Shown here: positions 1-7,600 of the stretch, piece by piece
Layout: every line of letters starts with the position of its first letter
Position numbering within the stretch: the stretch's first letter is position 1
Assembly (NCBI GenBank): GCA_027577415.1
Contig: JANBQS010000783.1
Coordinates: forward strand, 1-12,061
DNA: 12,061 nucleotides
Origin: Coemansia sp. RSA 922
Taxonomy: Eukaryota; Kickxellomycota; Kickxellomycetes; Kickxellales; Kickxellaceae
Direction of reading: 5' to 3'
Notes under the pieces: model-generated
What the model was told of the DNA's origin: nothing
What the model saw: the letters and a program-made list of their open reading frames with translations, nothing else
Database searches by the model: none
Position numbers and translations under genes: made by a program

Positions 1-455
1 TCGGGTTTATTGTGCTTTTTGTCTGCTGGGTTCGATAGCCTGTGTGCTTTCGATTTGCTGAATTTCAATAAATGCCGGAAAAAAAAAAGGCGTTTTGAGT
101 GATAAAATTCAATCGCTACCCCCACAGATCGAATAAAAAGATAATCAAAGGGTCTGTTAAGGGACAATCAAACGCCCCTGGACTGCGGAGCGATAGGAAC
201 AAACAAATGCTGCTTTTTGCGCAGACCCGTTTTCGCTCTTTTTCACGGATTTTCCCGGAGAGGGTCCACCTGCTCCTCGTGAACCCCCTGTCACCTGGTT
301 GCCATGACTGTTATCTCTTTCTCGTGTAGACGATAAAGACAGCTCCCCTCACCCTATTTCAAGTGGTGGCTTGGTACTCATTGCCACGTTGGGGGAGACT
401 GGCAACCACAGCAACGCCAGCTGGAAAATACATGAGTACGTCGCTTGTCGGCAGG
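1..455. other. Non-coding stretch, no gene seen
   Basis: I see no gene in this left edge. The short open frames begin at non-ATG codons, have no homology I recognise and no compositional support. The stretch contains an A-run at about 79-87 and otherwise mixed sequence. It is probably distal promoter of the gene starting at 587, or the flank of a gene lying to the left of the window. Confidence 0.6.
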
Positions 456-586
456 TATAAATAACGCGTCAGGGCCTATCTTTTTTCTCTTCCTCCTCCT
501 CATCCACTCGCATTTTCGCATTTTCGCATTTTTTCTTTACAGCATTTCGCGTATACATTACCTGTCCCCCTTTTTCCTTTACAAAA
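456..586 (+). promoter_or_regulatory. TATA box and pyrimidine-rich leader of the repeat-rich membrane protein gene
   Basis: TATAAATA lies at 456-463 and is followed immediately by ACGCGT (464-469), an MCB-type hexamer. A C/T-rich tract begins at about 479, and within it the octamer CGCATTTT is repeated three times in tandem (509-532). The ATG at 587 has a good context (A at -3, AAAA before it). The TATA-to-ATG distance of about 130 nt fits a transcription start in the pyrimidine tract. Function is inferred from position and sequence only. Confidence 0.55.
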
Positions 587-2125
587 ATGAGACTCGGAGT
601 CTTCGGTTTTACTGCTGCCGTCCTACTCTCCCGTGCCCACGGCCAGGGCGATGCCCCCACAACAAACACGCAGACGCCTCCCAGCGTCCCGACCGGCCCC
701 ACACACACGCAGACGCCTCTCGGCGCCTTGACCCCGGATGACGATGGCGATGACGGCTGGCGAGCAAGCCTTAGCTTGCCGTGCCCTCTAGCCACACCTC
801 AGACCGGGGTGACGATCGACCGGGTTTGGGGGGCGCACCGATGCCGAGGCATGTTCTTTGTGCCTCGGCCAACAGCCGCTGCCCCGACATGGGCAGTGGG
901 CAGTCACGCAAGTTGGCCGGTCGCCACCTCGTCCATCCCGCCCGCATGGCTGATTGAGGAGATTCAAGAGGAGGCCACGCCAGAGGTGACACCTCAGGAT
1001 GGCTGGCCAACTGAGGCCACTCCCACTCCATTGGCGACAGAGGCTGCACCGACTCCTTCGCCAAGGAGGTATATAGGCACCTTCTGGCCGCGAGAGGGTG
1101 GCCAAGGCCTGTTGACAATGGAGGGTACACTGACTCGCTCGTCAACACGGTATATTCCAACTCTCTGGCCGTGGGAGGATGGCCAAAGTCCCTTGCCAAC
1201 AGAGGCGGCTACAAGTCCCTCGACGACTGACGCTACCCCGACTGCAAGGCCAACGGTGGCTGCGCAGCTAGCGCAATCGACTCAAGAGGACGCCTTCGAC
1301 ATTCTAATGGTAGATGGCGTATCGGGCTTGGCCGTTGTCATCATCGGCATCATCATCCTTGCCACAATCGGAGCCGACCTCCATCGGCAACCTATCAAAT
1401 TGTCATCCAACGACAACAGTGGCGGCGACGACGACAGCAGTGGCAGCGACGGCGATGGCGATGCTGCGCCAAAGGGAGGCGCACACCCAGGGGAGTCGAA
1501 TCCTCCTCAGCTCCCGCCGGTGGTTGGGCGCGGCGACGGCCCACACGAGGAGCCGAATCCTCTTCCGCTCCCGCTGGTGATTGAGCGCGGCGACGACCCA
1601 CACGAGGAACTGAATCCTCCTCCGCTCCTGCTGGCGACCGAGCGCGGCAACGACCCACACGAGGAGCTGAATCCTCTTCCACTCCCGCCGGTGGTTGAGA
1701 GCGACGACCAGCTTGAAGAGAACGACGACCAGTCTGTCGATGTTACACCCACACGCGTCACCAAGCAAGTACCGGTTGTCATTGAGCCGTTACCCATCGC
1801 CGACATATCCACACCAGCGCCAGTCGATGGCCAGGCCCTGGTTGCAAGTATAGATGAGCAGGTCTCTTCTAACAGCGCGCCCACACAAACGCCCGTTGAC
1901 AACCCTCCAGATGATCTGGTATTATCTGGTACCACACCGATTCAGGAGCCCGTAGCTACCAAGACAGGCAAGACTATAGACAGTTCGGCAGCTTCAAGTG
2001 CTCCTACTCAGCCTGCGGCGTCTAGCGCGAGCGACAAGGGCATGGAGCCCGAATGTGCCGGCGCCAACAAGGCTAGCAGTAGTAGTAGCAGCAGTGGTAT
2101 ATTTTTGCCGCCTTGGAGCCAGTGA
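587..2125 (+). CDS. Unrecognised repeat-rich single-pass membrane protein, N-terminal part (frame ends at a probable frameshift)
   Basis: I do not recognise the family. The frame gives 512 residues. Residues 1-19 look like a signal peptide (MR, then a hydrophobic run, then AHG before Gln20). Residues 20-240 are Ser/Thr/Pro-rich with only two cysteines (66 and 86) and a duplicated 27-residue block containing RYIxTxWP. Residues 245-263 form one membrane segment, acidic before and basic after (HRQPIK), suggesting N-outside topology. An Asp/Gly/Ser stretch (275-292) and four 19-residue repeats (303-378) follow. The overall plan resembles fungal cell-surface sensors of the Wsc/Mid2 type, but there is no WSC cysteine pattern, so this is architecture only. 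The last nine or so residues before the stop (2123-2125) are out of frame relative to the repeat copy downstream. The true product probably continues into the 2104-4119 frame, giving about 1177 residues. ATG 587 is chosen for its signal peptide and good start context. Confidence 0.7.
   Translation: MRLGVFGFTAAVLLSRAHGQGDAPTTNTQTPPSVPTGPTHTQTPLGALTPDDDGDDGWRASLSLPCPLATPQTGVTIDRVWGAHRCRGMFFVPRPTAAAPTWAVGSHASWPVATSSIPPAWLIEEIQEEATPEVTPQDGWPTEATPTPLATEAAPTPSPRRYIGTFWPREGGQGLLTMEGTLTRSSTRYIPTLWPWEDGQSPLPTEAATSPSTTDATPTARPTVAAQLAQSTQEDAFDILMVDGVSGLAVVIIGIIILATIGADLHRQPIKLSSNDNSGGDDDSSGSDGDGDAAPKGGAHPGESNPPQLPPVVGRGDGPHEEPNPLPLPLVIERGDDPHEELNPPPLLLATERGNDPHEELNPLPLPPVVESDDQLEENDDQSVDVTPTRVTKQVPVVIEPLPIADISTPAPVDGQALVASIDEQVSSNSAPTQTPVDNPPDDLVLSGTTPIQEPVATKTGKTIDSSAASSAPTQPAASSASDKGMEPECAGANKASSSSSSSGIFLPPWSQ
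1037..1198 (+). repeat. Duplicated 81-bp coding block (27 residues x 2)
   Basis: Residues 151-177 and 178-204 of the membrane protein align without gaps: RYIGTFWP...GGQGLL against RYIPTLWP...DGQSPL. The repeat is diverged at the DNA level. It lies in the presumed extracellular Ser/Thr/Pro-rich region. Further Trp-Pro pairs upstream (SWP and GWP) suggest older, more decayed copies. Confidence 0.65.
1319..1375 (+). other. Region encoding the single membrane segment
   Basis: Residues 245-263 are almost entirely Val, Ile, Leu, Ala and Gly. They are preceded by acidic residues and followed by His, Arg and Lys. This is the only strongly hydrophobic stretch after the signal peptide, in either the upstream or the downstream frame. 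Together with the signal peptide it predicts a type I membrane protein with its long C-terminal part in the cytosol or nucleoplasm. Confidence 0.75.
1493..1720 (+). repeat. 57-bp tandem repeat, four copies (19 residues each)
   Basis: Four head-to-tail copies start at 1493, 1550, 1607 and 1664. Each encodes a unit of the form ExNPxxLPxVxERGDxPHE. The first three copies share the RGD/RGN-DPHE end; the fourth has decayed to ESDDQLEE. The period is an exact multiple of three, so the copy number can change without breaking the frame. The block lies just after the membrane segment, on the predicted cytoplasmic side. Confidence 0.85.
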
Positions 2126-2955
2126 CGCAGCCGGAGGAGCCGGTGAAAGAGATTAGCACCACCGAGCAGGTGCCAGTTATCACCAAGACCAACATCCCCG
2201 TCAGCGGTTCATTCACTTTCGGCACTCCCACGCCGCCCCTCTTTAACATGGGCAGCATCGGGTCAAGCAACAAGGGTAAGCGCCTCAGGGACATCGCAAA
2301 GCCCAAGAGTCAGCTCCGCAGCAGCAGCAGCGAGGTCACCGCTAGTGTTCCAACGCAGCCCGCGACGCCTAAAGCGAGCGACAAGGACGAGAAGCCCGAA
2401 TTCATCGGTGCCAACAAGGCTAGCAGCAGCAGCGGTACATTCGCCGCCTTGGAGCCAGTGACGCAGCCGAAAGAGCCACCGGAAGAGACTGGCACCACTG
2501 AGCAGGCACCGGTCATCGCCAAGACCAACCTCCCCGTCAGCGGTTCATTCACTTTCGGCACTCCCACACCGCCCCTCTTTAACATGGGCAGCAGCGGGTC
2601 AAACAACAAGGGTAAGCGCCTCAGGGACATCGCAAAGCCCAAGAGTCAGCTCAGCAGCAGCAGCAGTAAGGTCACCGCTAGTGTTCCAACGCAGCCTGCG
2701 ACTACGCCGGCGCCCGTCGCTACCAAGACGAGCAAGACCGTTGATGATTCGGCGGCTGATAGTGTTCCTATTCAGCCTGCGACGCCTCGTGCGGATGGCA
2801 ACGACACGACAAGGGCAGACATGGCTGCACAGGCTGCGGGGCAGGACCCCGTCGCTAGAGCGCCTAAGCCCGCCGTCACCGAGGCTAGCAAGGCCGTCGA
2901 CAGTCCGGCTGTCGCAGGAGCTCCTATGGACTCTGTGACGCCTCGTGCGAGCCCC
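1949..2955 (+). repeat. Mosaic tandem array: two long units (347 and 336 bp) plus shorter modules
   Basis: The long unit begins at AGTG 1997, again at 2344, and its start recurs at 2680. The spacings are 347 and 336 bp. Each unit encodes, in order, a PTQPA module, GANKAS plus a serine run, EPVTQP, SGSFTFGTPTPPLFNMGS and KGKRLRDIAKPKSQL. A second module, PVATKT(G/S)KT, appears at 1949 and 2713, each time 48 bp before an AGTG start, with a degenerate copy at about 2869 (PAVTEASKAVD). The first long unit exceeds the second by exactly 11 bp: nine for three extra serine codons and two at a T-run near 2100, which changes the frame. Confidence 0.85.
2089..2125 (+). other. Frame-change window within the repeat-rich gene
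   Basis: The downstream frame is blocked by TAG codons up to 2086-2088, and the upstream frame stops at 2123-2125. Any frame change must therefore lie between them unless splicing is involved. The T-run at 2102-2106 carries two bases more than the matching position of the next repeat copy. A -1 step there restores the AALEPVTQP reading. Candidate causes are a real indel, a base-calling or assembly error, programmed frameshifting, or a small intron starting at the GTATAT at 2097. Confidence 0.75.
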
Positions 2956-4119
2956 TGCAAGAAGGGGAAGAGAGGCAAAGGAAAGAAGGGCAAGAAGGGC
3001 AAGAAGGGCAAGAGGGGCAAGAAGGGGAAAGGCACAGTCGTCGCGATTATGACTGGGCAGGAGTCGCTTATCGCCACCAGCATTACTGAGCATCATGTGG
3101 TGCCAGCCTCATCCAGTGTCACGACTGAACCCGAGTCTACCCCCGCCGCTACTCTTCAGGCACCAGTCGTCGCCGATACAAGCAACAGCGACGGCGCGCC
3201 AGCCAACAGCGACGGCGCGCCAGCCAACAGCGAAGGCGTGCCAGCCAACAGCAACGAGTGCATGCAGGTAGGCGCACCGCTTTTCAACACTGGTGTGCGA
3301 CGCGAAGATCTGTCGGTTATCACCGGCTCACGACCAGACGAGACGACGGGTACTGACACGGTCGCAAAAGGTGCAGCGACGCCCCACGGTACTGGCTCAA
3401 TGCATGTGGAGGAGCCAGCTGACGTGAAGCGGGAGGAAGTAGTTCCGGCCCCTAATGACGACTCGGATATGGAGGGTGAAGAGTCGGCCGATGATGCCGA
3501 TTTTGATATGTACGGCAAGGGCTTTTCAGACGAAGACGACCAGAACATGGAGAATGCGGAGCCGACCGTCGACGACCAGGACATGGAAGATAATAGTGTA
3601 CAGATAGTGGTATACGCACAGGTCCTCGACCCCGCAAGCGTCGAAGCGAGAGCGGAGAGCCTAGGCAGGCCGATTCGTCGACTCGGGAGGCCACGCCCTG
3701 CTATCACAGCAACCAGTACCCTCCCTCTTAATCCCGAGCACCCGGTAGCTGGTGCCATGCCAGTCTTCAACTCGGGCAATGTGCAGTTCGGCAATGACCC
3801 TATCACTGGCGCCTTACCGTTCGATCTCTTGTTCCCTGGCTTTGCTCCCAACCCGGTCGCCATAGACGATCTCAACAACAGCTTCAATGATCTCTTCGCA
3901 GCGATACCCGCACCACCAACCACCACAGGTACAGTACCAGTGGTGCCCATTCAAGATACCACTGCGGGCGGTAACGCGGGTGGCGATGCCACAGTACCCA
4001 TCGGCGGCGAGGAGATTGACAACTTGCTGGATTGGTATATTAACTTGGACGACGAAACCTTCGCGCAGATCCAAGCTAACCTGAGAGCCTCTGGTTTCAA
4101 CTTTGAAGGCGAGCAATAG
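2104..4119 (+). CDS. Continuation of the repeat-rich protein in a shifted frame: FG-like motifs, Lys/Gly tract, acidic C-terminus
   Basis: I do not recognise this family. The frame is open from 2089 to the TAG at 4117-4119 but has no ATG near its start. The codon at 2113 is TTG, which corresponds to the Leu of ALEPVTQP in the next repeat copy, so this is a continuation rather than a separate gene. Residues below are counted from 2113. SFTFG plus PPLFNMG occurs at 31-47 and 143-159, and related PLFNTG and PVFNSG at 389-394 and 550-555. A Lys/Gly/Arg tract (283-307) looks like a nuclear localisation or nucleic-acid-binding tail. Three NSDGAPA heptads follow at about 358-378. Residues 449-495 are acidic, and two GRP motifs at 518-528 resemble an AT-hook. 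The last 35 residues could form an acidic amphipathic helix. There is no membrane segment. It could be part of a nuclear-envelope protein or simply a low-complexity fungal protein. Confidence 0.6.
   Translation, partial: FAALEPVTQPEEPVKEISTTEQVPVITKTNIPVSGSFTFGTPTPPLFNMGSIGSSNKGKRLRDIAKPKSQLRSSSSEVTASVPTQPATPKASDKDEKPEFIGANKASSSSGTFAALEPVTQPKEPPEETGTTEQAPVIAKTNLPVSGSFTFGTPTPPLFNMGSSGSNNKGKRLRDIAKPKSQLSSSSSKVTASVPTQPATTPAPVATKTSKTVDDSAADSVPIQPATPRADGNDTTRADMAAQAAGQDPVARAPKPAVTEASKAVDSPAVAGAPMDSVTPRASPCKKGKRGKGKKGKKGKKGKRGKKGKGTVVAIMTGQESLIATSITEHHVVPASSSVTTEPESTPAATLQAPVVADTSNSDGAPANSDGAPANSEGVPANSNECMQVGAPLFNTGVRREDLSVITGSRPDETTGTDTVAKGAATPHGTGSMHVEEPADVKREEVVPAPNDDSDMEGEESADDADFDMYGKGFSDEDDQNMENAEPTVDDQDMEDNSVQIVVYAQVLDPASVEARAESLGRPIRRLGRPRPAITATSTLPLNPEHPVAGAMPVFNSGNVQFGNDPITGALPFDLLFPGFAPNPVAIDDLNNSFNDLFAAIPAPPTTTGTVPVVPIQDTTAGGNAGGDATVPIGGEEIDNLLDWYINLDDETFAQIQANLRASGFNFEGEQ
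2959..3033 (+). repeat. Lys/Gly-rich low-complexity tract (GKK-type repeats)
   Basis: About 25 consecutive residues are Lys, Gly or Arg, built from repeats of the hexanucleotide and nonanucleotide pattern AAGAAGGGC. The tract is strongly basic (Lys or Arg in roughly two of every three positions) and sits between Ser/Thr/Pro-rich regions. It would act as a nuclear localisation signal or a nucleic-acid-binding tail if exposed to cytosol or nucleus. The short DNA period favours length variation between strains. Confidence 0.8.
3184..3246 (+). repeat. 21-bp minisatellite, three copies (heptad NSDGAPA)
   Basis: Three consecutive 21-bp units start at 3184, 3205 and 3226. The first two are identical and the third differs at a few bases (NSEGVPA). 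A partial fourth copy (AACAGCAAC) follows. The period preserves the frame, and the near-identity of copies one and two points to recent duplication. Confidence 0.85.
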
Positions 4120-4607
4120 GCCATGCTGACTGGGGGTCATAGCGCCGATAGCGATAACCGAGGGTATTGATACCAGAGAGCCAGGCGACGGATCTGGTAT
4201 GACTACGACATACTCGGCTAACCGCATGATTAGCATTTCACTTCTCACTCACTCTTTTACTTTTAGCCACTCATTTATTCAATAAGCTCACTTTACACCT
4301 CTTTTAGTCACCCGAACCTACTTAAAGGCATGCTTAACGGTTGCCATCTTTGCATTTCGGAATATATAGTATACTAATTGAAAGTGGAATCATCAGTGCC
4401 TAGTCTAGTTTTCAAGTGTGATCTATTTGTAGGAGTGTTGATCGCTATTCCCCACATCACCACAGATCAAATCAACTGTAATCGATTTTGCTAATGTAAA
4501 CACATACCTTTTCAAACTTGCCTCTTTTCGTTTACTTGCTTGCTCCTCTCCTTAAGTGCTATTATTACTATTTTCCTTCTTTTCTTCATCCACTGCTTGC
4601 TTGCCTT
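4120..4607 (+). promoter_or_regulatory. Intergenic region: 3' end of the repeat-rich gene and SMC2 promoter/leader
   Basis: There is no gene here. AATAAG at 4281-4286, about 160 nt after the upstream stop, is a weak polyadenylation-signal candidate. TATATA at 4363-4368 lies about 240 nt before the SMC2 ATG. A pyrimidine-rich stretch from about 4508 to 4607 runs directly into the start codon and is the likely transcription-start and leader region. I see no ACGCGT box in this promoter. Confidence 0.5.
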
Positions 4608-7600
4608 ATGTACGTCGAGGAGCTTATTGTCGATGGCTTCAAGTCATACGCCGCGCGAACGCACATTACTGGCTGGGACCAGGAATTCAACGCCATTACA
4701 GGCCTGAATGGCTCTGGCAAGTCAAACATTCTCGACGCAATTTGCTTTGTACTGGGAATTCGCAACTACAAGCTGGTACGTATCTATTTACTCCACTGCC
4801 GTGCGCATGCACCAACTCTACAACGCAAGTATATGCGCCTACTAACTGTCAAAAGAAATGGGGCTGAACCCCTGGTGGAGGAGGGATTGTAGCTACGCGC
4901 AAACAATATCCAAGACCTTATCTACAAGCGCGGCCAGGCAGGCATCACCAAGGCATCGGTCACTGTCGTCTTTAAGAACAACGATCGGAAGACAAGTCCG
5001 CTGGGCTACGAGGACTACAAGCAGATATCCCTGACGCGTCAGATCATGGTCGGCGGCAAAAACAAATACATGATCAACGGCCACACTGCTCAGGAACACG
5101 CCGTTGCCAACATGCTCCAGTCGGTCCAGCTCAGCATCAACAATCCGCACTTTTTGATTATGCAGGGCAAAATCACCCAGGTTCTAAATATGCAACCGCC
5201 CGAGATCCTCGCCATGATCGAGGAAGCCGCCGGTACGCGCATGTTCGAGGAGCGCAAAGATAAGGCGCAAAAGACAATGTCGAAGAAGGACAAAAAGGTC
5301 GAGGAGATTGCGTCCATATTGGCCGAAGAGATCACGCCCAAGCTCGACAAGCTGCGCCACGAGAAGCAGGCCTACTTGGAGTACCAAAAGGTGGAAATTG
5401 AGCTCGACCGCTTGCGCCGCCTGGTCGTTGCCTACGACTATACCAAGTGCGAAGAGTCCATCAACAACGGTAGCACGACACTGGCCGAGAGTCAGACGAG
5501 ACTTGCTGGTCTGTCCAACGAGCTGGAGATCCTCAAGGCCGAACTAGCCGGCATTGCCCAGGGTAAGGCGCAAACTGAAGAGGCGCGCAAGCGGGAAATG
5601 TCCCAAAACGGCGAGTTCAAGCTGTTGCAAGCGCAGGTCGACAAGCTCTCCAAGGAGCTGGTGAAGATCAAGACGCAGAGCGACCTCAAAGTGGCCTCGA
5701 TCAAGGAGGAGCGTGCCACAAAGGAAAAGCTGCTCGAGTCCAAGGCCAAGTACGAGGGCGAGTTGGCCAAGCGCACCAAGGCGTTTGAGGCGCAGACCGC
5801 CAGGTATGCCAGCGAGAAGCTGCAGTACGACGAAAAGGCCAAGGACGTCGGCCAGCTGGAGGAGCTGCTTCAGTCGCTGACTACTGGTGTAGCCTCGGAC
5901 GAAGGACGCGAGGGCGGGTTCATGCAGCAACTGCAGGAAGCCAAGAAGGAGGCCAGCGATGCCGCGACTGCGATTGAGCAAGCCAAGCTGCGCATCGGCC
6001 TGCTCGAAGGCGAGGCCAAAGACATCAACCGTGGCCTCGAGACGGCGCTCAGCGACAACAAAGCCTTGCTCAAGGAGAAGGGTGCGTTTGAGACCAAGGT
6101 GCAGAGCCTTACTCACGCCATGAAGAGCCACGCCTTCAAGCCCGAGGTCAAGCGCGAGCTGGAGCAAAAGCGAGCCGAGCTTTTAGAGCAGCTAGAGTCA
6201 GTCGACGAGCATAGGCGTGGACTCGAGGCGCAGATGGGCAGCTTTGACTTCCAGTACCAGGACCCAGTGCGCAACTTTGACCGCACCAAGGTCAAGGGCA
6301 TGGTCGCCCAGCTCATCAGCATCGAGGACAAGAACAAATTTGCCGCGATGGCTCTGGAGATCACCGCCGGCGGTCGCATCTACAACGTCATTGTCGATGA
6401 TGACAGCACCGGCGCTCAGCTGCTCAAGAACGGCAAGCTCAAGCGCCGAGTGACGATTATCCCGCTGAACAAGATTGCCGCCCAGCAGCTCGACCCGAGC
6501 ATCGTGACGTTTGCCAAGAACCTCGCCCCAGGCAAGGTCGACACTGCGCTCTCGCTGGTTGGGTATCCCGAGGAGCTCGAGCAGGCCATCTCCTACGTGT
6601 TTGGCTCTACTTTTATCTGCAAGGACCCAAAGACCGCAGAGCAGATGGCGTTCCATCAGAAGATCCGCCGCAAGGCTGTCACGCTTGACGGAGATGTCTA
6701 CGACCCCGCAGGCACGATGCAAGGCGGTGCCAAGCCCTCTGGAGCCGGTATTCTCAATCGCCTACAGGAGCTCAAGAATGCGCGCCATGAGCACGCCGCC
6801 CTGTGCAAGGAGCTTGCTGCGATTGAGGCCCAGCTGGCGGCAACAGACGAGCTGAAGGACGACTACATGCAATTATCCCGCGAGCTCGATCTCATCAAGC
6901 ACAAGCTGTCCTTGGTCGAGCAGCAGTTGTCCTACAGCTCCTACGCCCAGCAGTCAGCTCGCCTGGAGGAGATTGCCGGCGAACTTACCGCACAACAAGT
7001 GCTCATTCCCGAGGCCACCACCAGGCACGCGCTCGCCACGAAGCGCGCGCAGAGCATTGGCCAGGAGATGGGCGAGTTCAGCCAAGACAAGGGCGGCAAG
7101 ATTAAGCAGCTGAAGAAGCGTCTGGCTGCGCTCAAAGAAGCCCTGCCTGTAGCCGAGGCCAAGCTCAAGGAGTGCCAGCGCGTCACGCAGCAGGCAACAC
7201 TCGAGAAGGACGAGGTCGAGAGCGAAATCAGCGACTTGGTTGCTCAAGCCGAGAGCAGCGACAACGCTATTAGCGTGCAGGAGGAGGAGCACAAGGAGGT
7301 CGACGCGACGCTGGTCAGAACCAAGGAGGAGCTCGATACCAAGCAGGCTGCTGTTAGCCGGCTGAGTAAGAAGCTCTTGGTCTACGACAAGGAAATTGCC
7401 GAGCTCGACCAGCAGCACCGCGCCAAGCAGTCGGATATGACGACGATCCAGCTCGAGAGTGAGCAGCTAGCACACGAATTGGAGCGGTCAAAGTCCGCAC
7501 ACGACAAGACGCAGCGGACTAAAGACTCTTTGCTCAAGGAGCATCCCTGGATTGTCGACCAAAGACAGTCGTTTGGACAGCCCGACACGCCATACGACTT

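Noticed and set aside
445..741. 98-codon + frame overlapping the start of the membrane gene
   Set aside because: It starts at a TTG, runs through the TATA-to-ATG leader, and is displaced by the better-supported ATG at 587.
2102..2108. Canonical -1 slippery heptamer at the T-run
   Set aside because: The run is preceded by A, so it does not fit X XXY YYZ exactly, and I see no obvious stem-loop directly downstream. Recoding stays possible but is not the first explanation.
587..2125. Wsc/Mid2 cell-wall sensor assignment
   Set aside because: Only the general plan fits; the ectodomain has two cysteines and no WSC domain, and the cytoplasmic part is unlike those families.
2097..2149. 53-nt intron that would bridge the two frames (GTATAT to AAAG)
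   Set aside because: The length restores the frame, but there is no branch-point match or pyrimidine tract, and the removed bases encode residues conserved in the next repeat copy.
3156..3950. 264-codon open frame on the minus strand
   Set aside because: It lies wholly opposite the repeat-rich coding frame, mirrors its composition, and has no recognisable domain. GC-rich coding DNA often leaves long antisense frames.
5544..6167. 207-codon minus-strand frame, Leu-rich
   Set aside because: It is the antisense shadow of the SMC2 coiled coil; the leucines mirror Lys/Glu codons of the sense strand.
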